This document shows positions 51,548 through 63,800 of a stretch of DNA of 64,000 nt, in pieces. Under the pieces are notes generated by a model. That model did no database searches and had not been told where the DNA came from. It saw nothing but the letters and a program-made list of their open reading frames with translations. The stretch covers positions 177,567-241,566 of the forward strand of contig JNVV01000061.1 in assembly GCA_000733355.1 (NCBI GenBank), given 5' to 3'. Position 1 is the stretch's first letter. Each line of letters starts with the position of its first letter. The position numbers and the translations under genes are program-made. Origin of the DNA: Falciphora oryzae. Its lineage: Eukaryota > Ascomycota > Sordariomycetes > Magnaporthales > Magnaporthaceae.

Positions 51548-53408
51548 ACGTGGTTCATCACCGAGTCGCCCATATCACCGAGTCGCCCACCCACACCCGA
51601 CCTCCGATCAATTAACGCGCACGCCAACCCAACAACGCCAGGAATCCATTCAAACTACTCAGAACTATATACATCGGACATTTCTGCTTCTTCCTGGCAA
51701 GTGCGCGCATTGTATCCGGTCTTGCCGCACGTGCCACATCGCCGACGAATCGCCGTCGCCCTCCTTTTTTGACCCCCATGGTCGCGCATTTTTTGCTGTA
51801 GCTGTTCATCCAGCTCTTGCTGGTCCAGAATATTTCGTACTTCGTCGATGGTAAGTAACCCTCCAAGTCGGACACGTGTTCTTTTGGCCCTCCGGCGTTT
51901 GCTTAGTGCTTCGTTCGCCTTTCGAAGCGTAGATACTTCGGTTCGGAGAAGGGCCACTTCGTGTATTATCGCTTTCGTCCCTTTTGCAATTTGGTCCATA
52001 GCCGCTAGCATGGGTGTCGGAAAGCTGCTTTGGTGATTGGTAATCCGAGTTTTGATATGTTCGGATTGCGAAGTTGCTTCCTTAGCCGTCCGCGGCGTTT
52101 TGGAAATCCAAGGTTTGGGGTCGTTTAGGGGCGTTTTCGGGGGAGTTGGAGTCCGTAGCCTTACATTTAGCTTTTCCAGGACCGAATCCGGATTGAAAGG
52201 AATAAGGCCAGCCTTTTGGAAGCCTTTTTAGATATTTTCTTTGGTTATGGAGTCCAAAAATGCCGCTTTAAACGCCGAAAGGAACTCGACCTTGGTTACG
52301 TGGCTAACGTGCAACCTCATTAGGTCTTCGATTCGTCGACCGTACGACCGCTTTATTGGGCCGAAGCACCCAACGTTAAGCGGCTAAAGGAAGTGAAACG
52401 AATACGGAGGCATGCAAAGCGTAATGATGTTATGTTTCTGGCAATAAAGCTCGAAATCCGTCGAGTGGTGGCTTTCGTGTCCGTCCAGCACTAACAAACG
52501 ATATGTGCCTTTCGTGCGCGATGTAATGTGTTTGTCGAAATGCTGGATCCATTCCAGGCCGAGCTCGTTCGTAGTCCACCCGTTGGAACTAGTTGCGATA
52601 ACCCAATTGCGTGGGAGGTCGGTTTCCGAGTACCAATTGGCTAGGTGGTACTGCCTTTTGACGATAATGAAAGGGGGGATCGCCTAACCGCAATAGTTGA
52701 CCCTTTGGATGACTGTAGCCCATTCCCGGTTGCCAGGCTGGACCAGCTTTGCTTTGCTACGGCTTTCCGATGTTGTAATAACTATAACGGCCGCGATTAT
52801 GCCTATAAGGAAGCCGGTTTCGTCGAAGTTATAAATGTCGTTATCCAAGATGCTATATTTGGCTACAGTATTCCGCATAAGGTCGAACTAGGCAGAAACG
52901 AGCTTGGGATTTTCGCATTTGGCCCTCTGGTAATCGTACTTTCGAATCCAGCGCGTGCCGAGCTTTGCGCGGCGTTTAACGAACCTTTTAACCCAGCATT
53001 TGCCGACGGTGCCCGCGTTGCGTTCGGCGAGCAATCGGTTGGCTATACCTTTAACACTAGAAGGCCGGGGAGGAAACGCGCGAGAATCCAGCTTAAGTAT
53101 GTATTTAATAAGCGCCTCCTTTTCGGATTCCGTTAATTTCCGAACGTTGGGCTTGCAGTCGCGTCGAACAGATCGGCCGGCGCGTCGGTTGCGCAGCGTG
53201 GATTGAGGAATATCGTAGATTTTGGCTGCTTTTCGCACACTTAATTGTGCATTAGATTGGATTGCCCGTAAAATAAGGGCAATTTTAGCTTCTTTTGATG
53301 TTGATGCCATTTGTGGTTGTTGAGCAATTGAGGTTGGAAGTGGGAAACGCGAGTTGCGATGGAAAACGGGCGATTCGGTGATATGGGCGACTCGGTGATG
53401 AACTACGT
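51548..53408 (-). mobile_element. Fot/pogo-type DNA transposon D (1861 bp), best preserved copy
   Basis: TA at 51546-51547 and 53409-53410; tips ACGTGGTTC and GAACTACGT; iterons ATCACCGAGTCGCCCAT / ATCACCGAGTCGCCCA mirrored at the right. Carries the least mutated transposase of the window on the minus strand. Confidence 0.92.
51655..53310 (-). pseudogene. Fot/pogo transposase, nearly full length with a few nonsense codons (element D)
   Basis: An ATG at 53310 opens 140 codons: MASTSKEAKIALILRAIQSN, SVRKAAKIYDIPQSTLRNRR (helix-turn-helix) and KLTESEKEALIKYILKLDSR. After a TAG the frame resumes with YNFDETGFLIGIIAAV, RNWVIATSSNGWTTNELGLE, LVLDGHDSHHSTDFELYC and IITLCMPPYSFHFL, covering all expected DDE motifs, and a coiled C-terminus (51655-52011) with a zinc knuckle CGTCGKTGYNARTC where the His is Tyr. 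The TAG codons and the His-to-Tyr change all fit C-to-T or G-to-A mutation. Probably inactive, but the recent source of this family. Confidence 0.88.
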
Positions 53409-53410
53409 TA

Positions 53411-53788
53411 TATATTCATACTACCGTTATATCTATATAAGACCTCGGTGCCTCTAATATGTAGTATTTACATGTAAAAAACCCTTGAACTCGTCCTCGG
53501 GTGCGTGTCGCCCCCGCTCTGGAGCCTGGGAGTAAAAACCATATCTGCTTTTCGTATACGGTCCTGCTATGTTAAATAGTGGTACCGTCTGCTTATTTTC
53601 ATGCGACTGCTCGTAAAAGTTCCTTCGTGGAAGCGTCTTTGTAATCAATGGAACAAAAGGAAAGTACGTAAAGGAATAAAGGTATATTGCGCCGGGGCAG
53701 CGTCTCGGTGCCGGGTTTCGCCCTCGTAGCGAAACGGCTATGTTAGTACTCGTGTTATAGCGTCCTAGTGTGGCTTTTCCGCGTAAGT
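53411..53788. repeat. Dispersed repeat R2, copy 2
   Basis: Same order and orientation as 37026-37414, with many C-to-T/G-to-A differences. Its left end touches the right TA of element D. Confidence 0.75.
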
Positions 53789-53945
53789 TGGCCCGGTTCC
53801 GCTCCGGGTCCCAACCGGGGCAGCGCTTTGGTATCGGGTTTCGCCTTCGTAGCGGAATATCTGTATTAGTACTCGTATTATAGCGCCCTAATGTGGCTTT
53901 TTCGCGTAAGTTGGCCCGGCTCTACTCCGGGTCCCAGCCGCGGGC
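53690..53945. repeat. Tandem duplication of about 125 bp
   Basis: GCCGGGGCAGCG..CTCGGT, TTTCGCC-TCGTAGCG, TTAGTACTCGT-TTATAGCG and GTAAGTTGGCCCGG recur in the same order starting at about 53690 and 53815. Confidence 0.65.
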
Positions 53946-54562
53946 GGGCCCTCCGGGTTTGGCGTTTTGCTTCGTAATTTTAGGTAATTTAGCTTTTGGT
54001 GGGTGCCCGTTTCCGGGGCCGTTGCTCCGCGTGCGGTTCGGGTCCGCCTTTGTGGCTTGCATTTGATCTTTTTATTGGTTGCCTCCCCCTTTTTAGATCG
54101 CGTTATTTAAATAACTCTTTTTTTGTTGCTGCGTTATTGTGCGTTATGGTTTTTAATGGTAATTTCCTTTTGTTTCCTTCCGGATCCGGGTTTCTACCGG
54201 CCTTCTTTCTCCCAGCTACAAAAGGCCCTCTTTCCTTCCTTTCTTTCTCCCTCTCGCTTTTTTTTCACCACCACTTCCGGTCCTGCCCTTTTATTCGCGC
54301 TTCCTTTTCTCCTGCCTGCAACTAGGTTTTTAATCGCTCGCGCCTCGTTTCCCTCCGTTTCCTATTCTTTTGTAGCTTGGCTCCCAAGGATAAAGCTCCC
54401 AAATCTCCCCGCGGTGGTGGTGGTGGCGGTCGCGGTGGCAATCCCGGTAGCGGAGCCACGGGCGGTAGCCGCGCCGCTCCCGCCGCTGCAGCTAGTGGCA
54501 GTGGTGGTGGTGGTTTTTCATTTTTATAAAGGCATCGATTCGGGTAAAATAATTTAAAAGGT
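53946..54562. other. Unassigned stretch with a Gly-rich ORF fragment
   Basis: One frame near 54376-54520 encodes KDKAPKSPRGGGGGG and further Gly/Ser/Ala runs, as in the basic region of retroelement gag proteins. No intact gene. Confidence 0.35.
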
Positions 54563-54564
54563 TA

Positions 54565-55014
54565 ACGTGGTTCATCAGTGAGTGGACCACATTAGCGAGT
54601 GGGCCACTTCAAAATCCCATATTAAACGCCGTTTTCGGTACCCCTGTTAAATCGACCAATTTACTGTAAAATTTCATAAAAATTTAATAAGTTATATTTA
54701 ACTACATAACAAATTTTATAATATTTTTTTTTTATTTTTACTAGCTTTAAGCATTACGTAATAATCGGTTGAAATTTCCTTATACTAAATTTAATGTGGA
54801 GAAATTTTAAACGACTGCCTCACTATAAATAGCGCTAGTAAAAATCAGGAAAAATTATTATAAAATCGGCTATGTAGTTAAATATAACGTATTAAATTTT
54901 TATGGAATTTTACGGTAAATTGGTCGATTTAACAGGGGTATCGAAAACGGCGTTTAATATAGGATTTTGAAGTGGCCCACTCGCTGATATAGTCCACTCA
55001 CTGATGAACCACGT
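54565..55014. mobile_element. Fold-back MITE, copy 4
   Basis: 450 bp, TA at 54563-54564 and 55015-55016. Iterons ATCAGTGAGTGGACCAC / ATTAGCGAGTGGGCCAC mirrored at the right. The interior closely matches the MITE nested in element B. Confidence 0.87.
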
Positions 55015-55022
55015 TAACGCTA

Positions 55023-55462
55023 ACGTGGTTCACCACCGAGTCGCGCAAACCACCGAGTCGCGCACTTCGAAATCACGTGTTAAACGCGATTTTCGACACC
55101 CTTAATAACTCGGCCAATTTAAACCCAAATTTAACCAAATTTAAACAGGTTATATTTAACTAAATCGTAAACAAAATTTATTTTTCTTGGATTTTTATAA
55201 ATTTTTATTATCACCTTTTTAAGGTAATATGCATATTTTACACAGTATATTACACAGTGTTTCGAACTAACCTCAAAGGGGGGATAATAAAAATCTAAGA
55301 AAATTAAATTAAATTTACTACGTAGTTAAATATAACCTATTAAAATTTCGTTAAATTTAGGCTTAAATTGGCCGAGTTAGCAAGGGTATCGAAAATCACG
55401 TTTAATATAGAATTTCAAAGTGCGCGACTCGGTGGTTTGCGCGACTCGGTGGTAAACCACGT
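55023..55462. mobile_element. Fold-back MITE, copy 5
   Basis: 440 bp, TA at 55021-55022 and 55463-55464. Iterons ACCACCGAGTCGCGCAA / ACCACCGAGTCGCGCAC mirrored at the right. The interior resembles copy 1. Confidence 0.87.
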
Positions 55463-55464
55463 TA

Positions 55465-55977
55465 TAACTATTCTCTTTTAAACGGGCGCGTTGCTTTTTT
55501 TTTTTTTTAAATCGCGAACCCGAATCGGAATTTTTTTTTGCAATTTGCATATATTGCTTTAAAATATTTAGATAGTTTTTTTTTTTTTTTAAATCGTTAA
55601 TGTAGCTATTTATTAGGTTAATTCATTTAGCAAGTATGGTAGCAAATTTAATTTAGCTGCTAAAAACGAGATAACGTTTTCGTATATAATTTTTCCCCTT
55701 ATATAATTTGGCCTTTTGGACAAACTATCGCCGGGATTAGTTTTATTTGCTTTATGTTCAATATTAAAATTAAATTGCGACAATTTATACACCTAACGTG
55801 CTAGCTTCCCGCGGAAATTTTTTGCGGGTATTTGGATTATTCCTTTTAAAGTTTGGTAATCCGTTAATATTATAAATATTTTGGAAGCTCCTTTTAGGTA
55901 TTGTCGCTAATGCTTTAGCGATTCGATAATTGCTAGCAGCTCCTATTAGCTTATAGTGTTGGTAGGAGTGGTACTCC
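55465..55977. other. AT-rich stretch
   Basis: No gene; long T and A runs. Confidence 0.45.
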
Positions 55978-56256
55978 TGTTGGGCTCGGAGATCTCCAAA
56001 GAAGGTGAACAATGATCCTTTATATCAGAGGATTATTCTATTTTTGTGCACGAAGAGGAAAGGAATCTATTTGCCAGAGAGGGAGCAGAAGGGAGGCTAT
56101 ATATACACGATCCGGATCACCAAAGGGGCCTTCCCCTGCTCCCAGCCTCCGCGGGCTTGCGGGTCCTCGGATCCCGTGATCTCTGATTACGGGACCGGAG
56201 GATCCGACTCTCTCTGGCCTCTGCCGATTGCCTGCATAGGCCAGTGCAATCTAACA
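55978..56256 (-). repeat. LTR of Ty1/copia element, left copy
   Basis: 279 bp, TGTTGGGCTC..CAATCTAACA, the same length as and nearly identical to 63522-63800. TG..CA ends in both orientations. A purine-rich stretch on the minus strand (AAAAGAAAGAG, just right of it) could be the polypurine tract. The 9 bp outside its left edge also match the inner flank of the right LTR. Confidence 0.8.
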
Positions 56257-56452
56257 CCGGCAACTCTTTCTTTTATGCAAGCAATTGGGAGATCCTTTCA
56301 CGTGACAGATCCCGTGATCCAAGCTCTATTAGATCTTGTAAGGTAAATAACAAAGGGAATCTCCGGACCGAGTAGTCCGGATTAGGAAAAGAGTAAATAG
56401 CCGCTCTTAAAGCGGCTCGTCGCTTTTAATAGCGATAATAGGAACGATAACG

Positions 56453-56818
56453 TGATGGGGTCCACCGGATTTGGCTTGCGGTGCGCGGGCAAAGCGGTGG
56501 GTGGTGCAATTAGAGAGCACAATAGCAGTGAATAACCTCAACGGGCTATTCAGGTTGTAACTCAATGCGGGACAATAAGAACGCAAATCAAGGACTTTTT
56601 GCAGGCCGGGTCCAGGCTCTATAAAAAGCCTTCCTTCCGGCCCTTAAGAGGTCGGGCAACTTGATCTAATAAACTTCGTTAATCTAAATCGTCCGCCTGT
56701 ATTGCCCTTTGTTTGCAGCATCTTTACCTGCAGTATCTTTACCCGCTTTGTTCGATCAATCTTTTGTTATTTAACCTTTCGATCGCTTTCGTTACTATAA
56801 GCAACACGAAAGGCAGCA
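56453..56818 (+). mobile_element. LTR of a second, probably Gypsy-type, retroelement
   Basis: 366 bp from TGATGGGG to GCAGCA with TATAAAAAGCC (near 56619) and AATAAA-like signals, followed at once by CTAATCTGGCGCGGTCGCC, typical of the primer-binding/leader junction before gag. No downstream partner LTR in the window. Confidence 0.55.
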
Positions 56819-56835
56819 CCTAATCTGGCGCGGTC

Positions 56836-57288
56836 GCCAAAAAAGCTCGGAAGCTTCGATCTGTCGTGCGCAGCGGTAGCAAATCCTCAAAGCGGCTCCA
56901 AGGCCTTGCCGCTAAAGCTCTCGATCTTGCTATGGCCATTCCTGCACCTCCGATCGCGCCTGCGCCCGCGCCTGTCGACGCCGCTATCGATCAATTCCTC
57001 GACCCGTTCGATAATGATTTCGATTTCGAAAACGCTAATTTTGCGCCTATTTCGTCGGATAAAAAAAAGAAGGCGGCTATCAAAATCGTTAGGCCTGCTG
57101 TTGGTAGCAAAACGGTTTTTGTACCTGGTCCGCGCGGTGGAAAGGGCGCCTTACGCGCTGTCCTTTGCCTGGGTTGCTTAAAGTCCGCTTTCGCCGGCAA
57201 AATGAAAAAGGGCGATAGCTGTCGTAATACAATCCCGGTTAAAAAGCGCTGTTAGCTGTGCGCGTCGGGCCACACCTGTTAGCCCATG
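56836..57288 (+). pseudogene. Gag-like fragment downstream of the second LTR
   Basis: One frame runs to a TAG at 57253-57255 with APVDAAIDQFLDPFDNDFDF, PAVGSKTVFVPGPRGGKGAL and the cysteine pattern CLGC..C, then, beyond the stop, CASGHTC. This is the arrangement in gag-like proteins of fungal LTR elements. Truncated; no pol follows. Confidence 0.55.
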
Positions 57289-57879
57289 TAAGCATTTCGA
57301 TTTTCCCTTATTTCTTTTAAAGCTCGTTTTAATTATTTTTCAATCCTTCGATCGCGTTGCGTCCGGCGCTTAAGTTTATAGTGGAATGGGGTCGCGATAA
57401 TCGCGATAAAAAAGTAAATTTTGTTTTCCCAGTTTAATGCTTTAAATGCGTTTGCTAACGTATGTTCTATAATTTTTAAACCTTTAATAAATAGCGTATC
57501 GCCACTAAGTGCATGTTACAGCTGGCGGCTGAGGATAGGGATTAGAAGGATGCCAATGCCGACCTTTTAATGATATCGCGATTAAAGCGGAAAGCGGCGG
57601 GCCGCGCGGCCGCTTTAAGAATGTACGAAGCTGTTTGGCTGGGAAATGGCAAAGATAACGAAGAGAAGGAATGAAAGAAAGTTTGACGGGATATTTGGAA
57701 AAAGTTTGGTTATGAAATCGTTTATTGTTTCGGTATGGTCGTTTGTTGCTTTTTTGATTTAAGCATTTTTATTTTATCGATTTTTGCGTTGTTTTTAAGG
57801 ATTTTGGCGTTTTGGTACCATAGAAAACGATTTTGTATGCATTCCCTAGCTTTCTTTTATTTGTAATCCCGTTTTACCC

Positions 57880-60800
57880 ATCCTTCCATTTTTACGGTGG
57901 TTAAATTGCTGCTTACAAGGTCCTTTAAAGCCTTGTTTAGCAGCTCCTTTATTATAGCGTCGGCCGGGTTATTTGCCCTTACAATCCATTTGATTTCGTC
58001 GATTTCGCGCGCTTCGTAGGACTCGCGGAAAGCTATAATATTTATTATAAGGCGTTTTTCCGTAATAATCCTAAACTAAACAAAGCATTGGTAAAGCGAA
58101 AAGCTATCGGTGCAAATAATTAATTTGCAAAAGGGTAGATCCAGTTTTTCACAAATCGTTGCGAGCGTTATTTTCAGGATATAGCCAGTATCGAAGCCGC
58201 TAACCATACCGTAAATTTCGCTCGCTAAAACGCTTTTTGTAACCCTTTTGCATTTTACGGAGCTCCAGTGCAGGATGTTGCCGGTAACCCGGAAGCTGTT
58301 TTCCTGCTTTATAGCTTTTTCGTTGCTTAGAACGATCACAAAGCCGATTTGTAAACTAAGGTCCTGGTTATTAGCGAAGGACCCGTTTACAAACATATAT
58401 AAGCTAGCTATTTGCAAATTTAACTGCACGTAGTTCAAGCCTCTATCTGCGTTATCGATTTACTATTAAATCCTTTTATTAAGCTTAAACACGTTTGTAT
58501 TTACAGGATCTTTAGCTTATGCAGCTACAAAGTAGTTGAAAGCGGCTTTTAGCTGGCATATCGAGCTTACATATACCCCTCGTGCGCGTTGTACGACGTA
58601 CTGCTGTTAGGTATCGTTTAATCCCGCAGTTACCAGCTCCAAACGATCTGCCTATCCCTTTTGCTACATAATAACAGCGTTTTGTTTAACTAAAATCTTG
58701 CACCCGTTAAAGTTGCTTTCGTTTCCGGGGTGCAGGATCGATTTTGGTTTCGCTTTAAACCCGGTTTCCTAAAGCGCTGTTTTTTCCCTTTGCATAAACT
58801 CGGCGTTGCTTAGGTTTAAAATGTCGTCGGCTTGCATACCAACTATTTTAAAGCTTTAGCCGATTTTTGAAATAAGCAAGCACGGATTATATTCCGAAGT
58901 GGAACAGTCCAGTCGTTTTTTATAGTGCCTTTAATACGTAACGAACCAGTGCAGCCCTGCCTCGGCCAATCCGTAAAGCGGTTTAATTAGTTAAAAGGCC
59001 GTGCCCTCTAGGTACCGATGTTCCAATTCCCTAAAAAGGCACAAAATAACCTCCTTTTGCAGCTTTGTTTCGGATTAGGTATACGTTTAGCTGATATCTC
59101 TAATCATTAGCATAAAGCCTCGTTTTATAAGGAACGGGCTAAGCGCGAGGATCAAGCGTTAGTTGCATCGCATAATCGTTAGGGATTAGGTAAAAAGGCT
59201 TTTCTTCTCCCAATCGCTATATCTTTACACCACAAATTTCGACTTTTTATAAAGGATCGAATTGGTGCTTTTAACTTTTTTAACGAAGCGGGACCTAAAA
59301 ACTTTCGCGCTGCTAATGCCGTTTAATCTAATCGGTTTAATCACTCCGGCGGCAAAAAGTGCCTCGATTTCAAACCAGTCGGATTTTTCGAATAGGCGTC
59401 CGGGAGCTTTAATTTTGCCCTTTTGTCGGTATTAAAGCGCTAAACGTAAGGATTTTTTCTTTTTTTGGGTTAGGAATACCGTTGCTATTTGGCGCGGGGG
59501 TCGTCCTCGTCATTTGGGGGCTGGTGCTTCGGGTGCCGTTAATGCCCGTGCTTTTTAAACAGGTGCCCTCCGTAATCTACCGGGCCTAACGGGTACGGGT
59601 AGGGGTGCAACTTCGATTTCGGAAAGGGCTTCGCTATCGCTAAACGCGCTTACCGCCACTATTTTCGTAATTTTTAGCGATTTCCCTTTCCGTTTTAGTT
59701 CCGTTTATAATGGATATTTAAACGGGGTTGGTTGCTTTTCCGTTGTTGCAATTTCTTGCTCCTACGCTTTGTGGTATGGCTTACAAACAATGTTCCGGAA
59801 CGTTAAAAGGCCGTTAACAGTTTCAATCGTCACCTCGTTGTTTGCCGCCCAAAAAACCTTGTACGGTCCTTTCCATTCGCCGTTTTCCTTGTACACCAAC
59901 ACTTTTGTTCCTAAAGCCAGCGCGCTAAGCAAAGTGTTTTTCGTGCTCGGCCCGTTACGCGTATTTAAAGCGTTTTGTACCTTGCGCTTAGCATGGAGCT
60001 TTCAAAGCTTTCCTATGGCCTTGGTAATCGCTGCCGCTCTTTGAACCTGGCTTTTCGTTAGGGGAAAGTTGTTGTTAATGCGTGGCATTGCTCCGAAAAC
60101 GAATAGCGTAGGGATAAGGCCGTTAGGTCCTGCCGTATCGTTTATAGCTTTAACAGCTCCTTAAAGCACGAAATCGGAGTGCAAATTAAAGCACTCCTTC
60201 CGGATTATCTCGTAAGCTCGGCGGAATAGTCCGTAGTACTTTTCCACCTTACCTATCGACCAATACGCCTCGATCGGAATTTGGTTGTAGGTGATCCCAA
60301 AAAGCTTTGCTTCCGCCTGGAATTCGTTCGCTACAAAATTAGTACCTGCGTCGTAAAATACAACGTTTAGGGGCCCCAAATAAATATCTAACCAGCAGCG
60401 CTTAAAAGCTTCCCAAATCTCTTTTGCGCTTATATCCTTTAAAAACGTTACGGCGTTAAATGCTATGCTCGCATCAATTACATAAAGTACTGGTTTACCG
60501 TCCAAATGCATCACGTTAACAACAACTTTATAATTAAAATCGATATCTTCTTTAAGCGTAAACCGGAACCGTTATTATACGGGTGCTTGATTTAATAAAA
60601 ATAGCATACGCGTTTAATCATTTCCAAAGCGTTGCAATCAATCTCGTAGCCAGCTCGTTAAAAAACAATCCAAAATCGTTTAACAAAAGGGTGCCCAAAA
60701 CGTTTATAAACGCGCCTAAGCTTAGCCTCTATAAAATACGTTGCTCCCGTGCTTTTTAGTTTTATTATAAACGAAATGCCTATCGTAACGTAGCTAACCT

Positions 60801-63100
60801 CGTTTAAAAAGAACCAGGGGTGGCCGTAGCGTTTTATAATCGGAACGCGTTTGCTTTACCTAGTTACCAGCTCGTTGCGGGTGTTATTAAGGTATACCCC
60901 GAGCGTATCCATATCGTCGATACAAAAGAGGAACGGGGTTAGCGTAAGCACTATATGGAATGTAACAGTGCCTATTGGGGTCGGTAGGATAATTTTTCCT
61001 ATGCTGGAAATGGCTTTTCCAAATCCAAAACGCACGCGTCTTTTCTTCCTAGTGGTATCCAAAGAAAAATCAAGCAGATAGCGTTACAAAGCTCGGAATT
61101 GGGTCGTTCCGGCAATTGATACTTCTACCGCGCCGGTGTCAGGGATGATGCCGTACCATTTGTCGGTGGTTGTAAGCATATATTAAACAAGTACCTGCTC
61201 TATTAACACCGTAGTTTCCTTTTTGTCTAAGTTTGGCGCTTTGGTACCGTAAAGGCGGTGCAGGAAGGCTTCGTCGGCAAGGTATATTGCCGTAGCTGGT
61301 GTTATAAAATGGGTACTTGCTGGATCATACTCGTTATCCGTTATATAATCGGGGGTATCTTCAAACGCGGCTTCCTAATCTTCCTCGTCGCTACTACCAG
61401 GCTCGTAAATTGCGAGGAATTATTTGTATCCCTTCCTCGGCTCGCCGCGAGCTTCTCGCCCTCGTCTCCACAACTTTTTAGCTTGCTTCTATTCCTCGGG
61501 CGTGTAATTTCTAAAGCGATATCCTAATTTGCCGCACGTTTAGCACTTTAGCTTTCGCTTCCCGGGTTTTCCGGATCGGAAATTGTTTTAAGTGCTTATA
61601 CGGTGATCGGGGCGAGCAGCGTTCCCGAACCGTCGCTCCATAAAATGGATGCCTAATATACTAACGTTCTCTTCCACCTACATCGTGCTTTTAAACTGGA
61701 AGGCCAAGCCTTTAAAGGTCTTTTCGGGTTTAAAAAGGGCCATTTTCAGCTCAGGAACTCCCTAAACTACACGGATAGTGCTCGTTACGAGCTGGTAATC
61801 CTTTTGGTAAGCAGGTCCTAATGCTCGTTAGCAAATTTGGAATTTGTCAAACAGGATCTGCAATACTTCCATATTAAATTTATCTACGTTTCCGCTTTCA
61901 AAACGTACAATTTAAAAGGTGATCGAACTCTAGTCTGTGTAATACTGTTATTTATTAACCTCAATATCAAAGTACTTTTAAAAGGCCAAATAAATCGCCC
62001 TAAAGGTATAACCTTTACCTATTTTAAAAGTAAAATATCAAGCAGCACGGCCCCGTAAGGTTAATGGGAAAAGCGCATGGAGCTATGGAAAGGGAATCCC
62101 AAACATCTCGCATATATCTGTAAAAAACAGGACCTTATCGTCAAAAATATCGTACTATTCCCCTATATAGCTATGCTCTTTATCCCATGCTTATTTAAAC
62201 GCTTTTATTATGCTCGTATCGATTACAGCATTAAGGATCTCAACCGGTGGGAGCTTCCGGTAATCAAACAGTGGTAAAAATGTTATCTCGTACCGGGCTA
62301 GCACTGGGGTCTTAAAGCGTAATCGTTAGCGCGTTATTCCGTCGGTTAGCCGCGCCTAGGCTTCCAAATACGCCTAGTAATAGCGTTTATAGCTAACCGC
62401 CGCGGCCGTAGGTTTCGTCTGTCTTTAGAAAGGGTTACCGAAATCGTTATAATCTATAAACCTTTCTTCCCTTAGTTATCGGAGCAATGGTGGGGTTGCT
62501 TAAAATTAAATCGGCAAATTTAGCTGTAAGCCAGTTCCACCCGTCGTGGGATTACCGCGACTTGGTTCGTGGGATCGCGAAATCGGTATCTCGCTTATTA
62601 ACCGCTTAGGGTTCAAAAAAGGCGGTAACTAAAGGGGTTGGTCCGAAATAAAAGCCTCGGCCGGTTGACTGGTCTCGGTCTTCACGTTCGTTTTGTAATC
62701 GGGAAACTGGGGGTTCTATATTCTCTCGATCGCCGCGTTCTATACCGCTATCTTTATAATAAATCTTACGAAACGGATGGTAATTTTAAGCGTTACATAA
62801 CCTGGGAAGGTAATCCTTCTCTCTATCAAAAAGGCTTTAAACGCTCGTATAATCCGGATATCAATATCCTTAAAATGTTGCTAGGTCCATCCCTCAAAAT
62901 CTTCGAAGTAGGCAGCAAGTAGGTCTTCGCCTTTGTATAATCTGTTCGCGATCATCGTTTTAATAATCCAAGTATTTCGGCGCTCGTTAGATACGTTATC
63001 TGGTAAACATCCTAGCGTAAAGTTCTGCTCGTCGTAAAACTGTAGATCGCACACGGCGAAAACAGTTTTCGGCAAACCAAAATCCTTAAATGCGTCTAAA
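57880..63100 (-). pseudogene. Ty1/copia gag-pol relic
   Basis: On the minus strand, from right to left: a gag/zinc-knuckle region near 61540 (KC-x-TCGKLGYRF); a degenerate protease region (60856-61062); integrase (60161-60514) with VLYVIDASIAFNAVTFL, VVFYDAGTNFVANEFQAEA and YWSIGKVEKYYGLFRRAYEI; reverse transcriptase (about 58790-59700) with IKPLYGLAEAGLHWF and the catalytic MQADD; and RNase H (58076-58438) with MFVNGSFANNQDLSLQIGFV, HWSSVKCKRVTKSVLASEIY and IICTDSFSLYQC. The order PR-IN-RT-RH defines Ty1/copia. Stops are frequent and the DNA is AT-rich, so it is dead. Confidence 0.85.
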
Positions 63101-63521
63101 AGCTCCTAATCTAAAATCTCTTGCTCCTTGCGCTCGTTGTCGTCCGGGTTGGCTAATTCGGACATGTTATCGGGGGTTAGCAAGCGATATTGCCTGGGGT
63201 GATCTTCTGATCTAAAAGCCGCTCAAGCCTGCAAGACAGGTCGGGGCTTCCGGGGATCACGCAACGCCCTCCGCGAAAATCGTCAAATCTCTCAACCGGA
63301 AACCGCTCGAGCCTACCGAACAGGTCGGGGTTTCTAGGAAAGTCTTGCCGGTCTTCCTCAAATGCGCTACCGAACGGGAGATTAGGGGTCTCCTGCTCCA
63401 AATCCAGTCGGAAACCGCTCTGGCCTGCAGGACAGGTCGGGGTTTCCAAAAGGACCCTCTACCTTGCTTCTCTGTGTTGCCCTGGGGCAACACTGATCAG
63501 TATTAGTAAAAGTGGTACTCC

Positions 63522-63800
63522 TGTTGGGCTCGGAAATCTCCAAAGAAGGTGAACAATAATCCTTTATATCAAAGGATCATTCTATTCTTGTGCACGAAGA
63601 GGAAAGGAATCTATCTGCCAGAAAGGGAGCAGAAGGGAGGCTATATATACACGATCCGGATCACCAAAAGGGCCTTCCCCTGCTCCCAGCCTCCGCGGGC
63701 TTGCGGGTCCTCGGATCCCGTGATCAGAGATCACGGGACCGGAGGATCCAACTCTCTCTAGCCTCTGCCGATTGCCTGCACAGGCCAGTGCAATCCAACA
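63522..63800 (-). repeat. LTR of Ty1/copia element, right copy
   Basis: 279 bp matching the left copy. For the minus-oriented element this is the 5' LTR. The 5 bp beyond it (TATAG) do not match the 5 bp outside the left copy (ACTCC). Confidence 0.82.

Noticed and set aside
54565..55462. MITEs 4 and 5 as one composite element
   Set aside because: Each has its own pair of mirrored iterons and TA flanks; the iteron types differ.
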